A DNA stretch of 64,000 nt, taken from Nocardia asteroides (GTDB taxonomy: Bacteria > Actinomycetota > Actinomycetes > Mycobacteriales > Mycobacteriaceae). Within the stretch, counting starts at the first letter, position 1; the number at the start of each line of letters is the position of its first letter. The notes under the pieces were generated by a model. That model had not been told where the DNA came from and did no database searches. It saw only the letters and a program-made list of their open reading frames with translations. The stretch is taken from positions 5,704,001-5,768,000 of the forward strand of contig NZ_CP089214.1 in assembly GCF_021183625.1 (NCBI RefSeq). The letters are read 5' to 3'. Shown here in pieces: positions 8,041-16,506 of the stretch. A program made the position numbers and the translations under genes.

Positions 8041-9138
8041 GTGGCGCACAAGGCGAGCGAAGAGATCGGGGCACGACCCGTCGGGGGTCGGCGGAGCCGC
8101 GTCCTTCGCCGGGCCGGGCTGGTGGTGTCCCTCGGGATGACCGCCCTGCTCGTCTCCGGCTGCTCGATCGACAATGTTTGGCTGCGCTTCGGCTGGCCGT
8201 CCGGGGTCACCCCGCAGGCCGAGCGGATGCGCGAGCTGTGGACCTGGTCGGTCATCGCCGCGCTGGCGATGGGCGTGCTGGTCTGGGGGCTGACCTTCTG
8301 GACCGTCGTGTTCCACCGGAAGAAGCCGGACTCCCCGGAGTTCCCCAGGCAGACCGGGTACAACGTGCCGCTGGAGCTCACCTACACGGCGATCCCGTTC
8401 GTCATCATCGCGGTGCTCTTCTACTTCACCGTCGTGGTGCAGAACTACGTGCACGAGAAGGTGCCGGACCCGGACGTCACGGTCGACGTCACCGCCTTCC
8501 AGTGGAACTGGAAGTTCGGCTACCGGAACGTCGACTTCAAGGACGGCTTCCGCTACGACGGCATCGACACCGTGCGCGAGGGCCAGGCGCAGGAGCAGCT
8601 TGAGGCGTACAAGGAGCGGGTCGACGAGGAGCACGGCCACCCGCAGCCCGGCCCGATGCACGGCAAGCCCGCCAACGACATCCTCTCCTACCTGCACTAC
8701 GACAAGGTCGAGACGGTCGGCTCCAGCACCGAGGTTCCGGTGCTCGTGCTGCCGACCGGCAAGGTGATCGAGTTCCAGCTCGTCGCCGCCGACGTCATCC
8801 ACGCCTTCTGGGTGCCGGAGTTCCTGTTCAAGCGGGACGTCATGCCGAACCCCAAGGAGAACCACTCCGACAACGTCTTCCAGATCACCGAGATCGAGAA
8901 GGAGGGCGCCTTCGTCGGCCGCTGCGCGGAGATGTGCGGCACCTTCCACTCGATGATGAACTTCGAGGTGCGCGCCGTCTCGCCGGAGAAGTTCACCCGG
9001 TACCTCGAGGCGCGGCAGCAGGGCCGGACCAACGCCGAGGCGCTGGAGTCCATCGGCGAGTCGCCGGTGGCCACCTCCACCCGGCCGTTCGACACCGAGC
9101 GCACGACGAAGACCGCGGTCGCGGCCGAGAGCAAGTGA
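8041..9138 (+). CDS. ctaC: Cytochrome c oxidase subunit II
   Basis: Membrane lipoprotein that carries the CuA centre and passes electrons from the bc1 complex to aa3 oxidase. The 365 residues have a lipobox ending at Cys41 (LLVSGC), two membrane helices (about 70-90 and 115-135), and the CuA ligands near the C-terminus: His in DVIHAFWVPEF, then CAEMCGTFHSMM. A long insertion between the helices and the CuA domain (KVPDPDVTVDV to SYLHYDKVE) is typical of actinobacteria. The GTG at 8041 is chosen because AGGAAGG lies 7 bases upstream; in-frame GTG 8035 and ATG 8014 are alternatives. It is followed 13 bp later by ctaF. Confidence 0.95.
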   Translation: MAHKASEEIGARPVGGRRSRVLRRAGLVVSLGMTALLVSGCSIDNVWLRFGWPSGVTPQAERMRELWTWSVIAALAMGVLVWGLTFWTVVFHRKKPDSPEFPRQTGYNVPLELTYTAIPFVIIAVLFYFTVVVQNYVHEKVPDPDVTVDVTAFQWNWKFGYRNVDFKDGFRYDGIDTVREGQAQEQLEAYKERVDEEHGHPQPGPMHGKPANDILSYLHYDKVETVGSSTEVPVLVLPTGKVIEFQLVAADVIHAFWVPEFLFKRDVMPNPKENHSDNVFQITEIEKEGAFVGRCAEMCGTFHSMMNFEVRAVSPEKFTRYLEARQQGRTNAEALESIGESPVATSTRPFDTERTTKTAVAAESK

Positions 9139-9151
9139 GGGTTGATCTGAC

Positions 9152-9568
9152 ATGAGGATCGAAGCGCGCATCTTCGAGCTGCTCACGGTGTTCTTCATCA
9201 TCGTCGGCGCCGTCTACGGCTTCTTCACATCCCAGTCCCGCACCGGGATCGAGTGGGCGGGCCTCACCGCCATGGTGCTGACCGCGGGCCTCTCGCTGAT
9301 CATCGGCACCTACTTCCGCTTCGTGGCCCGCAGGCTCGACCTGCGGCCCGAGGACTACGACGACGCCGAGATCGTGGACGGCGCGGGCGACCTCGGCTTC
9401 TTCTCGCCGAACAGCCCGTGGCCGATCCTGCTCGCCGGCGCGGGCGCGGTGACCGCCCTCGGGCTGGCCTTCTTCCAGTTCTGGCTGATCGGCACCGGCG
9501 TCGTGCTGATCCTGGTCGCCGCGGCCGGGCTGGTCTTCGAGTACCACATCGGCCCCGAGAAGCACTGA
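9152..9568 (+). CDS. ctaF: Actinobacterial cytochrome c oxidase subunit IV
   Basis: Small integral membrane subunit of the aa3 oxidase found in actinobacteria. The 138 residues have four predicted membrane helices (about 8-26, 32-50, 87-105, 110-130) separated by a charged stretch ARRLDLRPEDYDDAEI that is conserved in the family. It lies 13 bp after ctaC and is clearly in the same operon; a hairpin terminator follows. It is involved in assembly or stability of the bc1-aa3 supercomplex rather than catalysis. Confidence 0.93.
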   Translation: MRIEARIFELLTVFFIIVGAVYGFFTSQSRTGIEWAGLTAMVLTAGLSLIIGTYFRFVARRLDLRPEDYDDAEIVDGAGDLGFFSPNSPWPILLAGAGAVTALGLAFFQFWLIGTGVVLILVAAAGLVFEYHIGPEKH

Positions 9569-9589
9569 CCCACCGACCCACGCGACGAC

Positions 9590-9621
9590 GAGCGCCCCAC
9601 CGGAGAACCGGTGGGGCGCTC
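9590..9621 (+). terminator. Hairpin terminator after ctaC-ctaF
   Basis: 14-bp perfect stem (gagcgccccaccgg and its complement), loop agaa, 22 bp after the ctaF stop. The convergent FAD oxidoreductase gene ends 15 bp further on, so it may serve both. Confidence 0.85.
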
Positions 9622-9636
9622 TCGTCTGTCCGGGGG

Positions 9637-10917
9637 CTACTGGGTGGACTCGTACCGCAGCGCGTTCTCCGAGCGGCAGATCTCGTCGATCTCGGCGACG
9701 AGGGCGCGCAGCTGCTCGGAGGGGAGCGCCGACGGCCGCAGCCGGGCCGTGAAGGCGATCAGGCCGTGGTCGGTACCCGGGAGGTCCCTGCGCGCCGTTT
9801 CGGCCCGCAGATAGTCCGAGCGGACCCCGTACGTCATGGCGGAGATGACGGTGAAGCAGCCGGTCTCCTCGCGCAGCCCGGCGAAGAGGTCGTGCAGCCG
9901 GTAGAAGACCGAGGCGTAGTTGGCCAGCGGGGCGAAGACGCCGACCCGGTAGGCGGGGCCGCGCTCCGCGGAGCTGATCACGGTGTCGGCCAGGTACTCG
10001 GCGTCGCGCAGCGTGAGCACCTTCGGCGCGAACATGAGCGCGCCCGCGGCGGCGTTGCGCACCGGGGCGCCCGCCTTGCCGCTCGCGGCCGAGGCGATCG
10101 CGCCGAGCGACTTGCGGGTGCGGGTGCCGAGGTCTCGCCGCGCGCGCAGCGAGCGGGTCGGGGTGGTGTGGTGCAGGCTCGACCACTGACCGAAGCGCAC
10201 GGTGCCGAGCTGCACGTGCCCGGTGCCGACCGGGCGGGAGACCTTGAGCCGCGCGGTGTCGACCCAGCGCCCCACCTGCAGCACCGACTCGCCCGGGCTG
10301 CTGATCTCCGCGTGCGCGTGCTCGACGAAGGAGTCGAAGTCGAGGAAGCGGTCTGCGTCGGTGGTGAGCCAGGTGTGGTCCTTGTCCACCTCGACCACGT
10401 CGAGGGTGAGCGCGGTGATGATGCCCGCCCGGCCGCCGCCGCCCAGGATCCGGCGGAACCGCTCGGTGTGGTGGCCGCGGCCGCAGGTGCCGATCCGGCC
10501 GTCCGGGTCCACATACTCCAGGTCGGTGATCTGGTCGATGAACAGCCCGTGCCGGTGCGAGGCGGTGCTCACCCCGCCCACCGAGGCGAAGCCGCCCGCG
10601 GTGATGTCGCGGTGGTCGCCGACGATCGGCAGCCCGAGGCCGTGCGCGCCGAGCCTGCGGTCGATGTCGGAGAGCTTCGCCCCCGCCTGCACCCGCACCG
10701 TCCGCCTGCCCAGGTTGATGTCGAGCACCTGGTTCATCCGCCGCATGGAGACGACGGCGCGCTGATCCGGCAGATCCAGCCCGTCCTCGACCGGCTCCCC
10801 GCCGTGCACCTGCAGCCGGGCCGCGCGCCCTCGTGAATCCCGCACGGTGCGAACCACATCGGCGGTATCGCGGGGCAGATATTCTTCGGTGGCGGCGGCG
10901 AAGTGCGACGTGCTCAT
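9637..10917 (-). CDS. FAD-binding oxidoreductase (PCMH/FAD_binding_4 type)
   Basis: Predicted flavoprotein oxidase or dehydrogenase of 426 residues. The N-terminal half is a PCMH-type FAD domain: VQAGAKLSDIDRRLGAHG and then GLPIVGDHRDITAGGFASVGG are the pyrophosphate-binding segments. A second FAD contact region, GGGGRAGIITALTLDVVE, follows. The substrate domain (about 200-426) shows no diagnostic motif, so the substrate is unknown; sugar-acid, alditol or prenyl-phosphoribose-type oxidation are all possible. ATG 10917 is used; GTG 10935 is an in-frame alternative and neither has a strong ribosome-binding site. Convergent with ctaF. Confidence 0.75.
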   Translation of the reverse strand: MSTSHFAAATEEYLPRDTADVVRTVRDSRGRAARLQVHGGEPVEDGLDLPDQRAVVSMRRMNQVLDINLGRRTVRVQAGAKLSDIDRRLGAHGLGLPIVGDHRDITAGGFASVGGVSTASHRHGLFIDQITDLEYVDPDGRIGTCGRGHHTERFRRILGGGGRAGIITALTLDVVEVDKDHTWLTTDADRFLDFDSFVEHAHAEISSPGESVLQVGRWVDTARLKVSRPVGTGHVQLGTVRFGQWSSLHHTTPTRSLRARRDLGTRTRKSLGAIASAASGKAGAPVRNAAAGALMFAPKVLTLRDAEYLADTVISSAERGPAYRVGVFAPLANYASVFYRLHDLFAGLREETGCFTVISAMTYGVRSDYLRAETARRDLPGTDHGLIAFTARLRPSALPSEQLRALVAEIDEICRSENALRYESTQ

Positions 10918-11019
10918 GGCACGAAAGTCAACCACAGCCCGCCCGCTCGCGCGCCCCCTACCGCCTGCTCCGCGGTGCTTTCCCGCCGACCGGAACGCCC
11001 GATTCCGCTCCGCGGCGCG

Positions 11020-11415
11020 TCAGCTGAGGGCGATCACGATCCAGAGCGCGGCGAGCAGGATGAGGTAGGCGGTGAGGGCGAGGGCGCCGACGGCGAGGAA
11101 GGCGGGGGCGATCCGGTTGCCCGCGGCGAGCGCGGGCTCGCCGCGCAGCACCATGAGCAGCGGGATCTGGTAGCGCCCCGCCTCGCCGAAGTCGGGGAAG
11201 AGCAGGGCGGCCGCCAGGACGCAGGCGTCGGCGGCGATGAGCACCGGGTGCGCGAGCACCGGGGCGTGCTGGCCCGCGAGCGCCAGCGGGCCGAGGAGGA
11301 GCACCAGCGGTACCCCGTACGTCGTCACCGTTACGTCGTGCAGCCGGCCACCGGCCAGCAATCGAGCCGCGACCGCCGCCGCGACGACGGCGATCTGCAA
11401 CCAGCCGAAATCCAT
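11020..11415 (-). CDS. Hypothetical membrane protein (131 aa)
   Basis: Integral membrane protein with about four hydrophobic segments: 7-22, 33-49, 58-74 and 103-129 (ALTAYLILLAALWIVIALS at the end). No family was recognised. It lies between a Spo0M-like gene and the FAD oxidoreductase on the same strand, with gaps of 117 and 102 bp, so it is probably a separate unit or a loose operon member. The intervening loop SGEAGRYQIPLLMVLRGEP-like region is moderately charged. Coding character (third-position GC) is good. Confidence 0.6.
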   Translation of the reverse strand: MDFGWLQIAVVAAAVAARLLAGGRLHDVTVTTYGVPLVLLLGPLALAGQHAPVLAHPVLIAADACVLAAALLFPDFGEAGRYQIPLLMVLRGEPALAAGNRIAPAFLAVGALALTAYLILLAALWIVIALS

Positions 11416-11532
11416 ACCGCATTCCCTGTCCGTGATCCGCGCGACATGATGTCACATGCCGGAGATCCGTGCGGAACCGGTGGCGGCCCGGGTCTGCCGG
11501 TGCCGGTTGACCTTTCGAGCCAACGGCGGGCG

Positions 11533-12300
11533 CTAGTGCCCGGCGAGCCGCTCGATCCGGTGCCCGACCTCACCCGCCCAGTCGACGTGCGGCAGGTTCG
11601 CGTACTCGACCCAGAGGTTGTCGTAGGCGTCGCGGCCCTCGGTGAAGAGCCCGCCGCGCTTGTCCGCCTCGAACACGACGCTCATGCCGTGCTCGGCGGG
11701 CACGAAGCTGACCTCCAGCTGGTTCAGCCGGGGGAACCGGTGCGAGGGGCCGAACTCGATCTCCTGGAAGAACGGGAGCTGCTGCGGGGTGTTGTGCAGC
11801 CGGCCGTGCTCGACGTCGGCGCTGCGCAGCGGGAAACCCCAGCGCCGCACGGCGTCGAGCAGGATGTGCTGGGCGGGCAGCGCGCCGACGCCGATCGGGT
11901 CGCTGTCGGTGGCGTCCACCGCGCCGCTCACGGCGAGCACGGTGCGCAGCGCGACCACGGTGCCCGGCAGCGGCTGACCGTCGAAGAAGGTGATCGGGGT
12001 CTCCAGGTGCGCCCGCGCGCCGAACCGGAACTCGTGGAAGGCGCCGGGGGCCAGATCGAAGCCGTGGAAGACGTCGTGCGCGCCGAAGCCGGTGTCGCGG
12101 TGCGTCTCCCCGTCCTCGTACTCGTGCTCGACCCGGGTGACCAGCTCGACCGCGATCCGGTCGATGCGCTGCGGCACCTGGCCGCCGCGCACCCGGATGA
12201 CGCCCTCGATGACGCCGCCCGGCTGCACGCCGGGGGTGAACAGCTCGGTCTCGACCTCGGCGCCGCCGACTCCGACGGCCGCAAGCAACTTCTTGAACAT
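11533..12300 (-). CDS. Spo0M-like sporulation-control family protein
   Basis: Arrestin-fold protein of 255 residues related to Bacillus Spo0M (SpoOM family). It begins MFKKLLAAVGVGGAEVETEL, then has PGVQPGGVIEGVIRVRGG, the characteristic first beta-sandwich, and LAPGAFHEFRFG in the middle. In non-sporulating actinobacteria the role is not established; interaction with cytoskeletal or envelope proteins has been suggested for the family. The ATG at 12300 matches the family N-terminus; the longer frame from 12342 adds only a basic stretch. Nearby genes are plsC upstream and a small membrane protein downstream. Confidence 0.85.
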   Translation of the reverse strand: MFKKLLAAVGVGGAEVETELFTPGVQPGGVIEGVIRVRGGQVPQRIDRIAVELVTRVEHEYEDGETHRDTGFGAHDVFHGFDLAPGAFHEFRFGARAHLETPITFFDGQPLPGTVVALRTVLAVSGAVDATDSDPIGVGALPAQHILLDAVRRWGFPLRSADVEHGRLHNTPQQLPFFQEIEFGPSHRFPRLNQLEVSFVPAEHGMSVVFEADKRGGLFTEGRDAYDNLWVEYANLPHVDWAGEVGHRIERLAGH

Positions 12301-12370
12301 GACGGACAGTCTGCTTGCCCGGGCTCGAGAACGCCTTACCAAGCGCTTACGGCCGGCGCCGCCGCGCTCT

Positions 12371-13108
12371 TCAGCCCGCGGCGGTGTCCGGGATGCGCGC
12401 GGCGTCGGCGGCCGGGCTGGGGCGGGGGCCGTTGGGCACGCCCCGCTTCAGGCTCGCGGCGTAGACGTCGACGTACTCCTGGCCGCTGAGCCGCATGAGC
12501 TCGTACATGACCTCGTCGGTGACGGCGCGCTCGACGAAGCGGTTGCCGGACATCCCCTCGTAGCGCGAGAAGTCGATCGGGGCACCGAACTTGACCGTCA
12601 CCCGGTGCCGCCGCCAGCGGAAACCGCCCTGCGGGCTGATCTTGTCGGTGCCGATCACCGCGACCGGGATCACCGGGACGCCGGTCTCCAGCGCGAGCCG
12701 GGCCAGGCCGGTCTTGCCCTTGTAGAGCCTGCCGTCGGGGGAGCGGGTGCCCTCCGGGTAGAGCCCGACGAGCTTGCCCTGGTCGAGCAGCGCGCGGGCG
12801 GCGTTCAGCGCGTCCTCGGCGGCGTCGGCGCCGCTGCGGTCGATCGGGTATTGGCCGGTGCCGCTGAAGAACATCTTCTTCAACCTGCCCTTGACTCCGG
12901 GGGTGGTGAAGTACTCCGCCTTGGCCAGGTAGTTGATCCGGCGGGGGCTGGACAGCGGGGCGAAGATCCAATCCGCGATGGAGAGGTGGTTGCCCGCCAT
13001 GATGCAGGGGCCGTCGGCCGGGATGTGCTCGACGCCCTCGACCTCGGGCCGGTTGTAAAAGCGGAGGAATGGTCCCAGCAGCACGAATTTCAGCAGCCAG
13101 TAGAACAT
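12371..13108 (-). CDS. 1-acyl-sn-glycerol-3-phosphate acyltransferase (PlsC family)
   Basis: Membrane-associated acyltransferase for phospholipid or glycolipid synthesis, 245 residues. The catalytic NHxxxxD motif is NHLSIAD (about residues 39-45), the glycerol-phosphate-binding motif is YPEGTRSPDGRLYKGKTGLA, and the third block VPVIPVAVIGTDK follows. A hydrophobic N-terminal stretch (FYWLLKFVLLGPFLRF) anchors it. It occupies the position of Rv2182c in the mycobacterial order, downstream of the ArsA-like/SRPBCC block. A 127-bp gap separates it from the ROK kinase gene, so it may have its own promoter. Confidence 0.9.
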   Translation of the reverse strand: MFYWLLKFVLLGPFLRFYNRPEVEGVEHIPADGPCIMAGNHLSIADWIFAPLSSPRRINYLAKAEYFTTPGVKGRLKKMFFSGTGQYPIDRSGADAAEDALNAARALLDQGKLVGLYPEGTRSPDGRLYKGKTGLARLALETGVPVIPVAVIGTDKISPQGGFRWRRHRVTVKFGAPIDFSRYEGMSGNRFVERAVTDEVMYELMRLSGQEYVDVYAASLKRGVPNGPRPSPAADAARIPDTAAG

Positions 13109-13235
13109 GGCATCCTTCCCCCGGACCGGGCGATGACGAGCGGGACCGACACGACGACTCTGTTGTCGACTCTACCGCCGGGTTTACGTCACATCCAATC
13201 CGAACGGTGCGTTTCACCACACAGCAACATCGCCG

Positions 13236-14219
13236 TCACCCCCTGGCCGTGACGAGTGCGGCGCGGGCAAGTTCGGCGGCGCCGATCATGCCGGCCGCCT
13301 CGCCGAGCTGGGTGGTGCGGATGCGGGCGAGCGGGCGGTGCCCGGCCCCGGTGACCGAGCGGGCGTAGTGCTCCCTGGCCTCGTCCAGGAAGAGCCTGGA
13401 CGAGGTGCTGACGCCACCCGCGATCACCACCAGGTCGGGGTCGAAGATATCGCTCACGAAGGCGAGGCCGAGCCCGAGCCAGCGGGCGAAGTCGGCCAGT
13501 ACCAGGACCGCGAGCGGGTCACCGTCCTGGGCCGCGTCGGCCACCCGGCGACCGGTGAGCGAACCCGGGTCGCGGATGACATCGCGCGCCAGCACGGTCG
13601 AGGTGACCGGGTCGGTGGCGAGCATCTCGATGGCGGTATCGACGAGCGCCGTTCCGCTGCAGTACCGCTCCCAGCAGCCGCGTTTGCCGCACGGGCAGGG
13701 GCGCCCGTCCGGCACCACCTGCAGGTGGCCGAGCTCCGGTGCGATGCCGTGCGTTCCGCGGTACAGCTCGCCGTCGACCAGCAGCGCGGCGCCGATGCCG
13801 GTGCCGATCGCGATCAGCACCGCGTTGTGCCCGCCCGCCGCCGCGCCGAAGCGGTACTCGGCCCAGGCGGCGGCGTTGGCGTCGTGCTCGAGCACTACCG
13901 GGAGGTCGAGCTTCGCGGTGAGGGTGCGCGCGACCGGGGCGTCCTTCCACGGCAGGTGCGGGGCGAAGCGCACGCGGGCGCGGTCGGCGTCGACGAAGCC
14001 GGCGACGGCGAGCCCGACGGCGGCGATGTCGTGGCGCTGGCGCAGTTCGCGCACGGTGCGGGCGAGCGCGGCGTCGAGCGCCTTCGCGGAGTGCGGGGTC
14101 GGGGCGGTGACGGTGTCGAGCACCTCGCCGTCTGCGTCGACGACGGAGGCGCGGATATTGGTGCCGCCGACATCGATGCCGACGGTGAGGGGGGCGCCGC
14201 CCGGGATCCCGCCGGTCAT
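13236..14219 (-). CDS. ROK-family glucokinase-like sugar kinase
   Basis: Cytoplasmic sugar kinase of 327 residues, most like ROK glucokinases. The phosphate-1 loop GIDVGGTNIRAS starts at residue 14; EHDANAAAWAE carries the catalytic Asp; IGTGIGAALLVDGELYRG is the phosphate-2 region; ELGHLQV is followed by the zinc-binding CPCGKRGCWE. The C-terminal IAGGVSTSS is also typical. There is no N-terminal HTH, so it is an enzyme rather than a ROK repressor. Its ATG overlaps the stop of the upstream gene (ATGA, 14216-14219), so translation is coupled to the Cys-rich small protein and ArsA-like ATPase. Confidence 0.88.
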   Translation of the reverse strand: MTGGIPGGAPLTVGIDVGGTNIRASVVDADGEVLDTVTAPTPHSAKALDAALARTVRELRQRHDIAAVGLAVAGFVDADRARVRFAPHLPWKDAPVARTLTAKLDLPVVLEHDANAAAWAEYRFGAAAGGHNAVLIAIGTGIGAALLVDGELYRGTHGIAPELGHLQVVPDGRPCPCGKRGCWERYCSGTALVDTAIEMLATDPVTSTVLARDVIRDPGSLTGRRVADAAQDGDPLAVLVLADFARWLGLGLAFVSDIFDPDLVVIAGGVSTSSRLFLDEAREHYARSVTGAGHRPLARIRTTQLGEAAGMIGAAELARAALVTARG

Positions 14220-14779
14220 CGCCGGACGGTGACGGGGATGTCGACGTAGCCGCTGCCGTCGCGCCGGAACCGGCGCTTGTCGGCGCCTTCGGCACGGGTC
14301 CGCTCGGCCGCGCCGGTGCCCGGCCCGCCCGCGCCGGGAGCGGCCGGGCTGGATTCGTCCGCTCCGGAACGGGCAGCGCCGCGCCCGCCCGCGTCGGCGG
14401 CCGGCTGTGCCGCACCGGACGACCCCGGATCCCCCTGTGCGGCAGCGTCTTCCGGGTGCGTGGGCGCATGCCTGTGCGGCTCACCGGTCTCCGGGGCGAA
14501 CCGGACCGGATCGACCGGGACCCCCGCGAGCGCCTCGCGCAGCACCGTGACGATGGCGGTGCCGTGGTCGGCGATGGCGGCGAGCACGTCGTGCCGCTCG
14601 CCGCGGATCAGCGCGGCGGCCGCGCAGACCGGGCACCAGCTGCAGCTCTCCCAGTCGGTGCGGCCGGTGGCGGCGCTGCGCCGCAGCACCGGCTCCACCC
14701 GCTCCAGCACCGCCTCGGCGAGCAGCTTGAGCTCGGCGGCGAATTCGGCGAGCTCGTCCTCGGGCTGCCGTTCGGTCAT
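14216..14779 (-). CDS. Conserved hypothetical protein with CxxC pair (Rv2183c-like position)
   Basis: A 187-residue protein of unknown function. The N-terminal 75 residues are helical (LAEFAAELKLLAEAVLERV) and contain a cysteine cluster, SCSWCPVCAAA, that could bind metal. The rest is a disordered, Ala/Gly/Pro-rich linker followed by a basic tail KRRFRRDGSGYVDIPVTVRR. Both ends overlap neighbours by the tetranucleotide ATGA (with the ArsA-like gene and with the ROK kinase), which argues strongly that it is real and translated. Position matches a conserved hypothetical gene in mycobacteria. Confidence 0.8.
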   Translation of the reverse strand: MTERQPEDELAEFAAELKLLAEAVLERVEPVLRRSAATGRTDWESCSWCPVCAAAALIRGERHDVLAAIADHGTAIVTVLREALAGVPVDPVRFAPETGEPHRHAPTHPEDAAAQGDPGSSGAAQPAADAGGRGAARSGADESSPAAPGAGGPGTGAAERTRAEGADKRRFRRDGSGYVDIPVTVRR

Positions 14780-16026
14780 CGCGGCCACTCCTGCGGGTCC
14801 GGGCGGAAGCGCACCACCAGCGCGCCGTCGCCGAGCTCGGCGCCGTCGACCGTGCATCGCCGCAATACCGGCGCCAGCGGTACCCGCCGCCGGACCCCGT
14901 CCGCTCCCACGATCAACTCGTCCTCCACTCGTCCAAGGCGCAGCGTCGCCGGATCGACGACCGGAAGCCGCATCCGCAGCGTGTACACCGACTCCAGGCC
15001 GGTACCCGATTCCCAGCGAACCACCGGCCCGCTTCCCTCGGCGGGATTTCCGTCAAGCATAGGAGGCGGAGGCAGCGGAACCGAGAGCGCGGCCAGCGCG
15101 TCGGCGCCGACCGGTTCGGCACCGCGGTGCTCGGTGACCAGCACCGGAACCTCGGGCATCGCGGCGCGCAGTTCGTCGAGGACGGCGAGCTGTTCGGCGC
15201 GCAGCCCCAGGTACCAGCGCACCGCCGGGTGCGCGGCGGCGAGGTCGGGCACCGGCGGCACCGGGGGGAGGACCTTGTTGACCAGCACCGCGTCCAGGCG
15301 CAGCCCGAGCAGCGCGGCCGCGGAGCGGACCCGCGCCGACTCCGCGGCGGAGAGCCGCTCGGCCAGCGTCACCAGCCGCGCGCCGGTGCGGGCCGGGTCG
15401 GCGAGCAGGTCGCGAACCTCGGTGACGGCGGCGACGATCCGGTCGACGGTGCCCGCGAGCACCGCGCGCCGCAGGTCGGTGCCGCCCCTGCTGAGCGCGC
15501 GGTCGTGCTCGGGCCAGATCCGGCTCAGGTAGCCGAGCAGGGTGTCCGGGGCAGTGACGATGCGCAGCATGTCGGCGGTGGGCGGGCAGTCGAGGACGAC
15601 CAGGTCGTACCGCTCCTCGGCCACGTACTGCGCCACCTCCACCAGGACGAGCAGCTCCTGCACCCCGGGCAGCCCGGTGAGCTCGGCCGGATCCAGCGCC
15701 GCCGGGTCGATGCCGTCGTGCCGGTGCCTGGCGTCGGCGGCGAGCAGCCGGACCACGTCGGCGAAGCGATCCTCCAGCAGCGCCAGCGAATCCAGCTCGA
15801 CGACCTCCAGATTCGGTGCGACGGTCGCGATCCCGGCGATCGTGCCCGCGTCGTGCGGGAACCGGAAGCCGAAGGCGTCGCCGAGCGAGTGCGCCTGGTC
15901 CAGCGAGGCGATCAGCACCCGCTGCCCGGCCCGCGCGCAGGCCGCCGCGGTGGCCGCGGCCAGCGTCGTCTTGCCGACGCCGCCCTTGCCGACGAACAGC
16001 TCCAGGCGGGTCCGCTGACCGGTCAG
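14776..16026 (-). CDS. ArsA-like P-loop ATPase, probable CTG start
   Basis: Cytoplasmic ATPase of the ArsA/GET3/ParA (deviant Walker A) class, 416 residues. The P-loop GKGGVGKT is at residues 13-20, followed by SLDQAHSLGDAFG (switch-I-like Asp) and VVLDCPPTADMLRIV (Walker B with the Pro-Thr family signature). It is not an arsenite pump subunit by context; it sits with SRPBCC lipid-binding-fold genes and PimB, a conserved mycobacterial block. No ATG, GTG or TTG exists in frame between the upstream gene and the P-loop. The CTG at 16026 overlaps the upstream TGA as CTGA, mimicking the ATGA couplings used by the next two genes, so CTG is the likely start. Confidence 0.82.
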   Translation of the reverse strand: MTGQRTRLELFVGKGGVGKTTLAAATAAACARAGQRVLIASLDQAHSLGDAFGFRFPHDAGTIAGIATVAPNLEVVELDSLALLEDRFADVVRLLAADARHRHDGIDPAALDPAELTGLPGVQELLVLVEVAQYVAEERYDLVVLDCPPTADMLRIVTAPDTLLGYLSRIWPEHDRALSRGGTDLRRAVLAGTVDRIVAAVTEVRDLLADPARTGARLVTLAERLSAAESARVRSAAALLGLRLDAVLVNKVLPPVPPVPDLAAAHPAVRWYLGLRAEQLAVLDELRAAMPEVPVLVTEHRGAEPVGADALAALSVPLPPPPMLDGNPAEGSGPVVRWESGTGLESVYTLRMRLPVVDPATLRLGRVEDELIVGADGVRRRVPLAPVLRRCTVDGAELGDGALVVRFRPDPQEWPR

Positions 16027-16460
16027 CCTTCGACCCGCTTCTTCAGTTCCTTCAGCGCGGTGTCGGTGATGACCTTCTCGGCCTTGCGTTTGAACATGCC
16101 GATCATCGGGATGTTCAGGTCGACGGTGAGCTCGTAGACCACCCTGGTGCCGCCGCCGGGCTGGTCGGTGAGCTCGTAGCTGCCGTCCTGCGCCTTCTGC
16201 AGCTCGCCCTCGAGCAGCGTCCAGCTCACCGCGCGGCCGTCGGCGCGCCAGTCGTAGCGCAGCACGTAGGTGTCCTTGACGACGCCCGCGTCCAGCACGA
16301 AGCGGGCGGTGCCGGCGCGGCCGTCGGTGCCGACCTCGAGCACATCGACGGATTTCGCCGCCGCGACCCACTCCGGGTACCGGCCGAGATCGGCGATGAC
16401 GGCCATCACCTGCTCCGCGGGGGCCTCGACGACGATCGATCTCTGGGTCCGGTCGGCCAT
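16023..16460 (-). CDS. SRPBCC-family protein (polyketide cyclase/dehydrase-like)
   Basis: Small START-like-fold protein of 145 residues, occupying the position of Rv2185c (TB16.3). Family features are the start ADRTQRSIVVEAPAEQVMAVIADLGRYPEWV, the central RFVLDAGVVKDTYVLRYDW, and the C-terminal amphipathic helix KRKAEKVITDTALKELKKRVE that closes the hydrophobic cavity. It likely binds a lipid or polyketide-like ligand; the ligand is unknown. Its stop overlaps the proposed CTG start of the ArsA-like ATPase. A second SRPBCC-like gene lies 46 bp upstream. Confidence 0.88.
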   Translation of the reverse strand: MADRTQRSIVVEAPAEQVMAVIADLGRYPEWVAAAKSVDVLEVGTDGRAGTARFVLDAGVVKDTYVLRYDWRADGRAVSWTLLEGELQKAQDGSYELTDQPGGGTRVVYELTVDLNIPMIGMFKRKAEKVITDTALKELKKRVEG

Positions 16461-16506
16461 GGCTGGCGGCGGTTCCTTTCGACGGGTGCGGTGGTCGGCA
16501 GCCGGC

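Noticed and set aside
14776..16371. Longer ArsA-like ORF starting at 16371
   Set aside because: It would extend through the whole SRPBCC gene in another frame; the upstream part has no family similarity.
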